36,277 nucleotides of DNA, from the NCBI GenBank assembly GCA_943354005.1, contig CALRBE010000004.1, positions 68,600 through 104,876 of the forward strand. Reading direction: 5' to 3'. The position numbers and the translations under genes were made by a program. Each line of letters opens with the position of its first letter. The stretch's first letter is position 1. The stretch is from an uncultured Candidatus Saccharimonas sp. (GTDB taxonomy: Bacteria; Patescibacteriota; Saccharimonadia; Saccharimonadales; AWTP1-31). Under the pieces are notes generated by a model. It was not told where the DNA came from. It saw only the letters and a list, made by a program, of their open reading frames with translations, and ran no database searches. Below are positions 1 to 6,862 of the stretch, in pieces.

Positions 1-492
1 CCTAAGGGTTTTCAGACGCATCCAATGGGAGATAAGATACGAACAGCACTCTTTAACACGCTTGGAGATATTAAGGGACTGACTGTTCTTGATGCATTTT
101 CAGGTAGCGGAGCACTAAGTTTTGAGGCATTGAGCCGAGGCGCAGAATCTGCAGTAGCGCTGGAACTAGATAAGGAAGCATACAAGGTTATTCGTGCAAA
201 CGCCGAAAAACTTGCAGTGGGAGACCGTATGAAGCTATTTCATATTAATGCTCGTAGCTGGACATACCGAAATAATACAGAACGATTCGATCTTATATTT
301 TGTGATCCACCATATAATCACATACAGGAAACGGTAATAGAAAAACTCGCTAAACATACTAAAGTAGGGGGGCTTTTCATCTGTTCCTTGCCTACATACG
401 GAGATATCCGACTACCAGAAGAGATGTATGAAAAGGTAGTTTCTAAGTCATATGGTGACGCAATGCTAGTATTTTATCGAAAAATACTGTGA
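1..492 (+). CDS. rsmD: 16S rRNA (guanine966-N2)-methyltransferase RsmD, 5'-truncated by window edge
   Basis: Product is an RsmD-type SAM-dependent methyltransferase that would methylate G966 of 16S rRNA on the assembling 30S subunit. The open frame runs back to base 1 without a stop. The first residues (PKGFQTHPMGDKIR) match the segment just before the RsmD methylase core, so the true start lies upstream and the ATG at 25 is internal. Visible motifs are the SAM-binding stretch VLDAFSGSGALSFEALSRGA and the catalytic DPPY motif (in FCDPPYNH), as expected for N2-guanine methylases. It stops with TGA at 490-492 and faces the convergent gene ending at 519; the 26 nt between hold no clear terminator. 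Family assignment is firm, exact target base is by family. Confidence 0.9.
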   Translation, partial: PKGFQTHPMGDKIRTALFNTLGDIKGLTVLDAFSGSGALSFEALSRGAESAVALELDKEAYKVIRANAEKLAVGDRMKLFHINARSWTYRNNTERFDLIFCDPPYNHIQETVIEKLAKHTKVGGLFICSLPTYGDIRLPEEMYEKVVSKSYGDAMLVFYRKIL

Positions 493-518
493 CCAGACTT
501 ACAAACTAACCCTTCAAT

Positions 519-1187
519 TTAAGCGAGATTAGCTTTTTCTAGAATTTCTTCACGTGTCATAACTGCTAGGTCTTGAATTTTAAGGCCACCATTAGTAAGC
601 GCTTCATCCACAATAAACGCCCCGACACGATACAGAATCCAGTGTCGGTCTGTTTCTGGGTCGTAAAACTTCCACTTATTCCAGTCTGTTTGTTCATCTA
701 CGACTGTATTCTTTAGCTCATCTACGCGTTCAAGCATTGTCTCTCTGTCCTGGTACTTTCCCCACCAAGGCTCAGATCCAACTGTTATCATCTCAAACTT
801 TGTAGCCGATCCTTCTTCAATGGCAGTGTCGAGCAAGGATAAACCTTTTGAATCTTGGTGATTGTAGCCTCGTGCTACATGGAAGTGCTCATGAAAAAAA
901 GTAGCTTTAATAAGCTCATTGTAGCCCGGTGTATCTATTTTCGAAGGGTCAATCTGCAGTTTGATTCGACTAGCTGTAACAGTAGATCCTCCAACACCCA
1001 TGTGTGAATTATCTTCTGTTGAATCTGGCATACCTGCGATATTTAAGTCTAAAACAAATTCAGTTGTGATATCTTGCGGTAGTGTTGGTAATAGTTCTCC
1101 AAGCTCAGCCCGCCATTCACCCATTGAAATTTCTAAATCCTTCGAAACATCTGTCTCAATATTTGGCGGATATATTGCTTCACTCAT
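519..1187 (-). CDS. DUF2268-like putative zinc metalloprotease, 222 aa
   Basis: The protein has an HExxH zinc-peptidase signature at residues 99-103 (HEHFH). About 20 residues later comes an acidic IEEGSA segment (123-128), the usual spacing for a third glutamate ligand. A downstream YRVGAFIVDEAL segment resembles the C-terminal helix of DUF2268/YjaZ-like predicted Zn proteases. No signal peptide or membrane segment is seen, so a cytoplasmic location is likely. It is the only minus-strand gene here, and is divergent from the tRNA-Leu gene. The ATG at 1187 is favoured because a minus-strand TATTAT (-10, plus coordinates 1194-1199) lies 6 nt upstream, giving an apparently leaderless mRNA with no Shine-Dalgarno. 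Substrate is unknown. A small ORF on the opposite strand (961-1197) is treated as a shadow. Confidence 0.72.
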   Translation of the reverse strand: MSEAIYPPNIETDVSKDLEISMGEWRAELGELLPTLPQDITTEFVLDLNIAGMPDSTEDNSHMGVGGSTVTASRIKLQIDPSKIDTPGYNELIKATFFHEHFHVARGYNHQDSKGLSLLDTAIEEGSATKFEMITVGSEPWWGKYQDRETMLERVDELKNTVVDEQTDWNKWKFYDPETDRHWILYRVGAFIVDEALTNGGLKIQDLAVMTREEILEKANLA

Positions 1188-1193
1188 AACGAT

Positions 1194-1224
1194 ATAATAG
1201 CATGGGCAACTACACTTGTATCAA
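1194..1224 (-). promoter_or_regulatory. Promoter of the 519-1187 gene (leaderless)
   Basis: On the minus strand a TATTAT -10 box (1194-1199) is preceded by TTGATA (1219-1224) with a long 19-nt spacer. The start codon is 6 nt beyond the -10 box, so transcription would begin at or next to the ATG. Confidence 0.5.
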
Positions 1225-1245
1225 AAGATAGAATTATGCTAGAAT
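1216..1245 (+). promoter_or_regulatory. Promoter for tRNA-Leu
   Basis: TTGTAT (1216-1221), an 18-nt spacer and an extended -10 TGC-TAGAAT (TG at 1237-1238, hexamer 1240-1245). Transcription would start near 1252, about 43 nt before the mature tRNA 5' end. It overlaps the divergent promoter on the minus strand. Confidence 0.5.
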
Positions 1246-1294
1246 TACATCTGTTAGTAGATATTTAATACCAAGTATTTACTTAATAATATAA

Positions 1295-1379
1295 GCGGAT
1301 GTGGTGGAATTGGTAGACACGCTAGCCTTAGGAGCTAGTGCCGCAAGGCGTGAAGGTTCAAGTCCTTTCATCCGCACCA
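1295..1379 (+). tRNA. tRNA-Leu (UAG anticodon), CCA encoded
   Basis: The acceptor arms GCGGATG (1295-1301) and CATCCGC (1369-1375) pair perfectly, followed by discriminator A and an encoded CCA (1377-1379). The anticodon stem CTAGC/GCTAG (1322-1326, 1334-1338) encloses the loop CTTAGGA with anticodon TAG (1329-1331), reading CUA and probably other CUN codons. There is a long class II variable arm (around TGCCGCAAGGCGT) and a T arm with a TTCAAGT loop. All leucine tRNA hallmarks are present at 85 nt. Confidence 0.97.
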
Positions 1380-1446
1380 ATATACGATTACAAATTTATA
1401 ATTTATTAGACATCACACTATAAGTATTTTTTAATCAGCTTCAACA

Positions 1447-1475
1447 TTGACAAACATACTTTACTTTGGTAAACT
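1447..1475 (+). promoter_or_regulatory. Promoter of the TrpR-like gene (leaderless)
   Basis: Perfect TTGACA (1447-1452), 17-nt spacer, TAAACT (1470-1475). The start codon follows at 1482, so the predicted transcription start coincides with the ATG. No Shine-Dalgarno sequence is present. Confidence 0.8.
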
Positions 1476-1481
1476 GTATTT

Positions 1482-1808
1482 ATGACGCAAGAATATAGTA
1501 AAGTTTGGAAAGATAAAAATGCACAGCAGCTCGTTGAGGCTTTGCTTTCTATTTCCGATAAACTTACTATGCAAAACTTTCTCCGAGACGTAATGACTGA
1601 AAAAGAGATCGTTGAAATAAGTGCAAGACTAGAAGCAGCTCGTATGCTTATGGACGGAAAGAAATACACAGAGATAGTAGATAAAACTAAACTTAGCAGC
1701 CGAACAGTTGCTCGTATTAGCGAATGGCTTAAAAACGGTTGTAATGGTTATGAAGCCGCATTAAAGTCTGTTCATCATAAACATATGTCGCCAGCTCGTT
1801 CTGACTAG
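1482..1808 (+). CDS. YerC/TrpR-family HTH transcriptional regulator, 108 aa
   Basis: A small DNA-binding protein of the Trp-repressor superfamily, closest in layout to the YerC/YecD group of Gram-positive bacteria. An all-helical N-terminal half (LVEALLSISDKLTMQNFLRD) leads into a helix-turn-helix around residues 66-90, where the recognition helix is in KLSSRTVARISEWL. Length matches the roughly 100-aa family. YerC-type proteins have no firmly established ligand, and nothing here shows it binds tryptophan, although trpS lies elsewhere in the window. The gene is monocistronic, with its own near-consensus promoter 6 nt before the ATG and a strong terminator 20 nt downstream of the stop. The ATG at 1482 is supported by the promoter position. 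Confidence 0.85.
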   Translation: MTQEYSKVWKDKNAQQLVEALLSISDKLTMQNFLRDVMTEKEIVEISARLEAARMLMDGKKYTEIVDKTKLSSRTVARISEWLKNGCNGYEAALKSVHHKHMSPARSD

Positions 1809-1828
1809 ATAGTTATCGCATAAGATAT

Positions 1829-1857
1829 AAATAGCCAGCACGACGCTGGCTATTTTT
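1829..1857 (+). terminator. Rho-independent terminator after TrpR-like gene
   Basis: An 11-bp stem AAATAGCCAGC (1829-1839) / GCTGGCTATTT (1845-1855) with a 5-nt loop runs into a T-rich tail. It ends the regulator transcript. Confidence 0.92.
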
Positions 1858-1889
1858 GTTTTAAATTAATAAATTTTAAAAGGAATAAA

Positions 1890-2552
1890 ATGAATAACAA
1901 TAATTTCTACACACCACAAGAAATACTGCCTCTCTACAATGAGATAGTCCCCGCATATCAAGAAGCCTTTGCATCTGCCCCTTGGAGTGAAGTTAGTAAA
2001 TGTGAGGATGAAAAGATGCGCTGTGAAGGCGGCTTCTCAGCTACGGCTATTGGAAGCCTTTGTAGTACATGCGGATTATGCCCAGAGCTTCCTGCATACG
2101 AATCAGACGAGCTAACTAATCGTTTTGACGCCCTAGGTCTGTCACGGCCTACAGCTTGGTACACAGAGCAGAACGAACAAGGATTAACTATGGCAGCAGT
2201 AGCATGGCAAGCAAAACCGATCGATATAGCCAATGAAAAGTATAGTGACGGTACTGAAATGGGCATCTGGATGAGCGACATGCTTGGCGATGAACCAGTT
2301 ATGTGGCTGGATGAGGTATTTGCAAATAAACACTTAAAGCCTACAGGCAATCTACAGAACTTTGGAAGTTTTGTAATAGGATTAGCTGCTAGGCTTGATT
2401 GCGATACGATTGCATATAGGACAATAGAACCCCGTATGACGGCAGCAGCTAAAAGGGATTTAGGTGAAGATGCAATTGTATCTATACGTAATGAGCAAGT
2501 TCCGGATTGGCGAGACTTCGTGATAATTAGCAACTTAAAGGAAGCTATATGA
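1890..2552 (+). CDS. GNAT-like hypothetical protein with Cys-rich insertion, 220 aa
   Basis: Not confidently recognised. The C-terminal half (about residues 130-210) has the look of a GNAT acyltransferase core: a strand MWLDEVFANK, then a glycine-bearing turn and helix (GNLQNFGSFVIGLAARL), then a strand CDTIAYRT. The N-terminal part carries five cysteines within about 27 residues (C38, C45, C58, C61, C64, including CSTCGLC), suggestive of a bound zinc or another metal. Start ATG at 1890 has an AAAAGGA Shine-Dalgarno 6 nt upstream. It overlaps the next gene by 4 nt (ATGA), so the two are probably translated together, which hints at a linked acylation/deacylation or amino-acid-derivative function. 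Alternative: a family with GNAT topology but no acetyl-CoA activity. Confidence 0.6.
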   Translation: MNNNNFYTPQEILPLYNEIVPAYQEAFASAPWSEVSKCEDEKMRCEGGFSATAIGSLCSTCGLCPELPAYESDELTNRFDALGLSRPTAWYTEQNEQGLTMAAVAWQAKPIDIANEKYSDGTEMGIWMSDMLGDEPVMWLDEVFANKHLKPTGNLQNFGSFVIGLAARLDCDTIAYRTIEPRMTAAAKRDLGEDAIVSIRNEQVPDWRDFVIISNLKEAI

Positions 2553-3256
2553 AAGTTCTAGTTATTGGCGGAATGCACGGTAATGAAACACTAGGTCTAA
2601 ATGTCGTAAAACTTTTTAATGATAATAAAGTTATCAATGTTGATACGCTTTTAGCAAATGAGCAGGCAATAGAAGCTGATTGCCGTTTTGTAGGTCAGGA
2701 TTTAAATCGATCGTTTCCAGGCAATATAAACAGTAAGGACTATGAGCCTAAACGTGCTGCTCAAATACTAAAGCTTACAAAAAAATATGATTTAGTTTTA
2801 GACTTTCATAATACATTCTGTCCAAATAACGATTGTAGCTTTATCGGAGAAAATGCAAACCAGGAGCTAAGTGATATATCTTGGGTACTTGGATTAGATA
2901 AGATCATTGTCGCTGACTACGATTGCATAAATAAGGCCGCCAGTAACTGTCTCTCAATTGAAGTCAGCATGAGCAGTCCTCTTAATAATGCCGAGCTATG
3001 GTATGACCGTATCTTGACACTATCACGGGCAGAAAGCTTTACGATAAGATCTGACGTTAAGAAGTTTCGTTTTGTGTATCGTATGACGCTTAAAGATAAG
3101 GACAGGCTTGAACTCGACAAAAGGGATCTCAAAGCATTCCAACCCATGGACGTAAAGATAGCTAAAGCTATGGGATTAAGCTCGCCAGCCTACCCCATAT
3201 TTATTGGGGACAGCTTCACTCCATATAATTACGGGGGTGTCTTAAATGAACTATAA
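2549..3256 (+). CDS. AstE/AspA-type zinc deacylase (M14 superfamily), 235 aa
   Basis: Belongs to the succinylglutamate desuccinylase/aspartoacylase branch of M14 zinc carboxypeptidases. Zinc ligands are visible as H10 and E13 in GGMHGNET and H87 in LDFHNT. The DLNRSFPG substrate-binding motif is at residues 51-58, and a catalytic glutamate is probably E138 in LSIEVS. Such enzymes hydrolyse an N-acyl or peptide-like amide bond, with the substrate varying by subfamily and not predictable here. At 235 aa it is shorter than AstE (about 320), so the C-terminal beta domain is abbreviated. No signal peptide. The start ATG overlaps the upstream stop (ATGA), indicating translational coupling with the GNAT-like gene. 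Confidence 0.8.
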   Translation: MKVLVIGGMHGNETLGLNVVKLFNDNKVINVDTLLANEQAIEADCRFVGQDLNRSFPGNINSKDYEPKRAAQILKLTKKYDLVLDFHNTFCPNNDCSFIGENANQELSDISWVLGLDKIIVADYDCINKAASNCLSIEVSMSSPLNNAELWYDRILTLSRAESFTIRSDVKKFRFVYRMTLKDKDRLELDKRDLKAFQPMDVKIAKAMGLSSPAYPIFIGDSFTPYNYGGVLNEL

Positions 3257-3318
3257 ACAACTAAAATGTAAGAATAGAATAAAAAATATATTAAGTTTTC
3301 GTAATAATTTAGACAAGT

Positions 3319-3348
3319 AGGGACTGCCTTACAAGTGGTCCTTATTTG
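3319..3348 (+). terminator. Weak hairpin, possible terminator
   Basis: AGGGAC (3319-3324) can pair with GTCCTT (3338-3343, one G-T pair) across a 13-nt loop, followed by ATTTG. The stem is short and the T-run poor. It lies between the deacylase gene and the hisS promoter, where a terminator would be expected. Confidence 0.3.
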
Positions 3349-3358
3349 ATTCATAAGC

Positions 3359-3364
3359 TACAAT
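3359..3364 (+). promoter_or_regulatory. -10 box of hisS (leaderless)
   Basis: TACAAT at 3359-3364 lies 7 nt before the hisS ATG (3372), with no Shine-Dalgarno in between. No good -35 hexamer is visible at 16-18 nt, so this rests on the -10 box and the recurrent spacing seen at other genes here. Confidence 0.5.
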
Positions 3365-3371
3365 AGAACAT

Positions 3372-4682
3372 ATGCCATTATCAACACAGCCCTATAAAGG
3401 TGCCCGAGATTTTTACCCTGAAGACAAGCGTATACAAAAGTATATGTTTTCTAAAATGCGTGCAGCCGTTGAGCGTTTTGGGTACGAAGAGTATGACGCG
3501 CCAATAATTGAAAACCTCGAAATATATAAAGCTAAATCAGGTGAAGAGATTGTAAATGATCAAACGTATACATTCACCGACCGTGGTGGTCGTGAAGTGG
3601 CTATTCGTCCAGAGATGACCCCAACAGTAAGTCGTATGGTTGCTGCTCGACGCCAAGAGCTCGGTTATCCACTACGACTCTATAGTATCCCTAATCTCTG
3701 GCGTTACGAACGACCTCAACGCGGTAGATTACGAGAACACTGGCAGCTAAACGTCGATCTTTTCGGGGATAGTGCAATAAGCGCAGAACATGAAACCATT
3801 CTTGTAGCTGATGCAATGCTTAAAGAATTTGGTGCAACGCGCAGTATGTATACGATTAATATTAATAGTCGTAAGCTTATGGATTTCATTATGATAGATT
3901 TCTTAGGTCTTAATTTAGATCAGGTTCATACGCTCTCTAAGCTTATTGACCGCATGCATAAGATGGATAAATCCCTTTTTGTATCCCAAGTCCATGATGT
4001 ACTCACAACCGACCAAAAAGATGCAGGGCTCAGCCATAAGATTATAGATGTACTTGCCGTTACATCACTTAATGACTTACCTGATCATGTTAAAGAATCT
4101 GAAGCTGCTAAAACGTTAATAGAACTAATGGAAATTCTTGCTGATAGCGGTGTATCTAACGCAAAATTCGATATTACGATCATGCGCGGCTTTGATTACT
4201 ATACAGACGTCGTATTTGAAGTTTATGATACAGATCCTACAAACTCCCGATCAATGTTCGGAGGCGGACGCTACGACGGTCTTGTTGGCTTATTTGGCGT
4301 AGATCCAGTACCGACAATCGGCTTTGGGTGTGGCGACGTTACTCTTCAGAATTTTCTTGAGACACATAACCTGATTCCTGAAATCCAGCACGATATTGAT
4401 ATATACGCTATTTTAGTTGGTGAAGACTATAAGCGGTCTCAAAAACTACTCGCAACCTTGCGTAGCGAAGGACTTAATGTAGCAGTCGACAACTCTCAGC
4501 GTAAGCTAAGCTCACAGCTTAAGAACGCTACGAAAAAGGGAATCACATACGTACTTTTTATTGGTAGCAACGAAATAGAAGAAGGACGGTACAACCTTAA
4601 AAATCTTGTAACCGGAGAAGAGCAAACACTAAGTCCGGAACGCATTATCTCTTACGTACTAGATCAGCGTCACGCTGCATAG
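3372..4682 (+). CDS. hisS: Histidyl-tRNA synthetase
   Basis: Class II aminoacyl-tRNA synthetase charging tRNA-His. The N-terminus GARDFYPED is the HisRS entry motif. Class II motif 2 is seen around RYERPQRGRLREHWQLNVDLFG. The HisRS-specific histidine-binding segment reads RGFDYYTDVVFEV, a Phe variant of the usual GLDYYT. Motif 3 is in FGGGRYDGL followed by PTIGFGCG. The C-terminal anticodon-binding domain (from about residue 340) includes LRSEGLNVAVD. At 436 aa it is normal length, complete and apparently cytoplasmic. It stands alone with its own -10 box 7 nt upstream. Confidence 0.97.
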   Translation: MPLSTQPYKGARDFYPEDKRIQKYMFSKMRAAVERFGYEEYDAPIIENLEIYKAKSGEEIVNDQTYTFTDRGGREVAIRPEMTPTVSRMVAARRQELGYPLRLYSIPNLWRYERPQRGRLREHWQLNVDLFGDSAISAEHETILVADAMLKEFGATRSMYTININSRKLMDFIMIDFLGLNLDQVHTLSKLIDRMHKMDKSLFVSQVHDVLTTDQKDAGLSHKIIDVLAVTSLNDLPDHVKESEAAKTLIELMEILADSGVSNAKFDITIMRGFDYYTDVVFEVYDTDPTNSRSMFGGGRYDGLVGLFGVDPVPTIGFGCGDVTLQNFLETHNLIPEIQHDIDIYAILVGEDYKRSQKLLATLRSEGLNVAVDNSQRKLSSQLKNATKKGITYVLFIGSNEIEEGRYNLKNLVTGEEQTLSPERIISYVLDQRHAA

Positions 4683-4714
4683 CGTTAGTGCTCGATTTTT
4701 AATCAATAATCTTG

Positions 4715-4720
4715 TATACT
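4715..4720 (+). promoter_or_regulatory. -10 box of tig (leaderless)
   Basis: TATACT at 4715-4720 is followed 8 nt later by the tig ATG (4729). No Shine-Dalgarno is present, so the mRNA probably starts at or within 1-2 nt of the start codon. The -35 region is not close to consensus. Confidence 0.55.
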
Positions 4721-4728
4721 CATCTCTT

Positions 4729-6012
4729 ATGCAACTAAAACTTACACAGAACACACCAACCAATATCACTCTATCGATTACTGCAGATGCAGAAAATCTA
4801 AAAAAAATTAAAGAAAAAACAGTAAAACAATTCAATACTACGAGCCTTAAGATACCTGGCTTTCGTCCCGGTAAAGCTCCTCTTGAAGTAGTTGAAAAGA
4901 ATGTAAACCAACAAGAGTTACAATCTGCTTTTATTGATGCTGTATTAAACTTTTACTACGTTCAGGCAATGACAAAAGAAAATATTCGCGTTGTTAGCGA
5001 ACCGACAGTTGACCTTAAGAAGTTCGTACCTTTCGACACTTTTGAATTTACAATTACAGTAGATGTACTTGGCGACGTAACACTTGCTGACTACACAAAG
5101 ATTAAGAAGACAAAAAAGACTCCAACAATTACTGAAAAACAAGTCAATGAAGTCATTGAATCACTACGTGCCCGCGTTAGCGATAAGAAGGCAGTTGAAC
5201 GTCCTGCTAAAGACGGTGATGAAGCAGTCATTGATTTCACCGGTGTAGACGATAAAGGTAAAGCAGTACAAGGAGCGGAAGGTAAGGCATATCCACTAGC
5301 TCTTGGTAGCAAGGCATTTATTCCAGGCTTTGAAGAAAATATCATCGGCGTAAAGATTGGTGAAGAAAAAACCTTTACAATACCATTTCCAAAAGATTAC
5401 TCAGTAGCTGCATTACAAAGCAAAAAAGTTACCTTTACTATTACCCTTAAAGAACTAAGTGAACTCTCTCTACCTAAAGTAGACGATGAATTTGCGGCTA
5501 AAGTAGGACCTTTTAAATCTCTTGCAGATCTTAAGGTAGATATTAAGAAACAGCTTGGCTTAGAAAAACAGAACGAAATTGACCGTGAATTCGAAACTGA
5601 ATTACTTCGTGACATTGCATCAAAATCTAAAGTTGCTATTCCTGAATCAGTTATAGATAATCAGGTTCTTCGCGCCGAAGAAGAAGAAAAGCAAAATATC
5701 GTATATCGCGGTCAGACATGGCAAGAGCACCTCGACGCTGAGGGAGTTACAGAAGAAGAGCATCGCAAGAAGAACCGTAAGGATGCCGAAGAACAAGTTA
5801 AAATTGGTATCATCATTGGTGCTATCGGTGACAAGGAAGATATTAAAGTTGATCCAGAAGAACTTGAACTACGCATTCAACTACTCAAAGGACAATACCC
5901 AGATCCAGCAATGCAAGCTGAGCTAGATAAGCCAGAAGGCCGACAAGACATCGCCTCACGTTTGCGTAGTGAAAAAATTATTCAAAAGATTACTGAATAC
6001 ACTTCGAAGTAG
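4729..6012 (+). CDS. tig: Trigger factor (ribosome-associated chaperone/prolyl isomerase)
   Basis: Binds L23 near the polypeptide exit tunnel and shelters nascent chains. The ribosome-docking signature GFRPGKAP is at about residues 44-51. The FKBP-type prolyl-isomerase domain spans roughly 150-245 (GDEAVIDFTG, then FIPGFEENIIG). The helical C-terminal substrate-binding arms fill the rest, ending IIQKITEYTSK. At 427 aa it is the usual size. Its docking partner L23 is encoded at 21675. It is directly upstream of clpP, the common tig-clpP order, but with a separate promoter for clpP; clpX does not follow. Confidence 0.96.
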   Translation: MQLKLTQNTPTNITLSITADAENLKKIKEKTVKQFNTTSLKIPGFRPGKAPLEVVEKNVNQQELQSAFIDAVLNFYYVQAMTKENIRVVSEPTVDLKKFVPFDTFEFTITVDVLGDVTLADYTKIKKTKKTPTITEKQVNEVIESLRARVSDKKAVERPAKDGDEAVIDFTGVDDKGKAVQGAEGKAYPLALGSKAFIPGFEENIIGVKIGEEKTFTIPFPKDYSVAALQSKKVTFTITLKELSELSLPKVDDEFAAKVGPFKSLADLKVDIKKQLGLEKQNEIDREFETELLRDIASKSKVAIPESVIDNQVLRAEEEEKQNIVYRGQTWQEHLDAEGVTEEEHRKKNRKDAEEQVKIGIIIGAIGDKEDIKVDPEELELRIQLLKGQYPDPAMQAELDKPEGRQDIASRLRSEKIIQKITEYTSK

Positions 6013-6016
6013 TCTT

Positions 6017-6043
6017 TTAGCAGTCTTGACATGTGAGTGCTAG
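6017..6043 (+). promoter_or_regulatory. CIRCE-like operator (HrcA site) at clpP promoter
   Basis: TTAGCAGTC (6017-6025), exactly 9 nt, GAGTGCTAG (6035-6043). The CIRCE consensus is TTAGCACTC-N9-GAGTGCTAA, so each arm has one mismatch. The 9-nt spacer contains the clpP -35 hexamer, so a bound repressor would block RNA polymerase directly. Known for groE and dnaK operons and some clp genes; HrcA itself is not in this window. Confidence 0.8.
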
Positions 6044-6054
6044 CATTCTACACT
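6026..6054 (+). promoter_or_regulatory. clpP promoter (leaderless)
   Basis: Perfect TTGACA (6026-6031), 17-nt spacer and TACACT (6049-6054). The ATG is 7 nt further on (6062) with no Shine-Dalgarno. The -35 box lies inside the CIRCE-like operator. Confidence 0.85.
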
Positions 6055-6061
6055 TTATTCT

Positions 6062-6664
6062 ATGAATACAACAAAAGCATCAACACTTATTCCTACAGTA
6101 ATTGAAAGTGACGGAAGAATTGAGCGTGCCTACGACATATATAGTCGTTTATTAAAAGATCGCATCATCTTTTTAGGCGATGCCGTTAATGAGCACACCG
6201 CTAATTTAGTCGTAGCTCAACTTCTATTCCTCCATTCCGAAGATCCAAAAAAAGATATCAGTTTATATATTAATAGCCCTGGTGGAAGTGTCTATGACGC
6301 CCTAGCTATCTACGATACTATGCAATACATCTCTAATGACATACAGACACTAGGTATTGGCATCCAAGCCTCTGCGGCAGCCTTTCTATTAAGCTCAGGA
6401 ACTAAGGGTAAAAGAGTAATCCTACCAAACGCGACTGTTATGGTACACCAGCCAAGTAGTGGCACAAGAGGTAAGGTTACGGACATGGAGATTGATCTTA
6501 AAGAATCACTTCGAATCAAGCTTCGATTAAATGAGATTATGGCTAAAAATACTGGTCAAACGCTAAAGCGCATCCAAGAAGATATGGAACGAGACTATTG
6601 GATGACTGCTGAAGACGCTAAAAAATACGGTCTTGTTGACAGCATCATTAAAACTCTTAAATAA
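6062..6664 (+). CDS. clpP: ATP-dependent Clp protease proteolytic subunit
   Basis: Serine peptidase that forms a barrel with an AAA+ unfoldase (ClpX or ClpC, not in this window). The catalytic triad is complete: S104 in [10 protein letters not shown]129 in MVHQP and D178 in ERDYW. Ser-His (25) and His-Asp (49) spacings equal those of E. coli ClpP. The oxyanion strand NSPGG is at 71-75. The nucleophile elbow reads QASAAA rather than the common AASMGA. At 200 aa it is full length, with a short N-terminus and no obvious propeptide. Expression is predicted to be heat-shock or proteostasis controlled through the CIRCE-like site. Confidence 0.96.
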   Translation: MNTTKASTLIPTVIESDGRIERAYDIYSRLLKDRIIFLGDAVNEHTANLVVAQLLFLHSEDPKKDISLYINSPGGSVYDALAIYDTMQYISNDIQTLGIGIQASAAAFLLSSGTKGKRVILPNATVMVHQPSSGTRGKVTDMEIDLKESLRIKLRLNEIMAKNTGQTLKRIQEDMERDYWMTAEDAKKYGLVDSIIKTLK

Positions 6665-6684
6665 ATAAAACAAAAAAAATAGTA

Positions 6685-6713
6685 TTGCTATATTTTGTAA
6701 TATTCTTTATTAT
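6685..6713 (+). promoter_or_regulatory. rpoBC promoter
   Basis: TTGCTA (6685-6690), 17-nt spacer, TATTAT (6708-6713). Predicted start near 6720 leaves a leader of about 140 nt before rpoB. The leader contains a 10-nt palindrome TTCGCGCGAA (6793-6802) and a late SD (GGCGGAG, about 12 nt before the ATG). Confidence 0.65.
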
Positions 6714-6862
6714 GTTTCTAAGAAGTAGAGTAAGTCGGGCACTGCTGTGGTATCAAAATAATATTTACTGTAATGCATCACCTTAGATAATCTTCGCGCG
6801 AAACAATAAAAATAAATACAAAACGTACAATTTATATTATTTTAGGCGGAGTATTTTAACGT

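Noticed and set aside
961-1197. Plus-strand frame of 78 codons opposite the DUF2268-like gene
   Set aside because: The minus-strand frame has an HExxH motif and a promoter; the plus frame has neither.
4671-4702. Terminator at the end of hisS (CAGCG-TCA-CGCTG)
   Set aside because: Stem lies in the coding end and the T-run is about 15 nt away, so it is not a proper intrinsic terminator.
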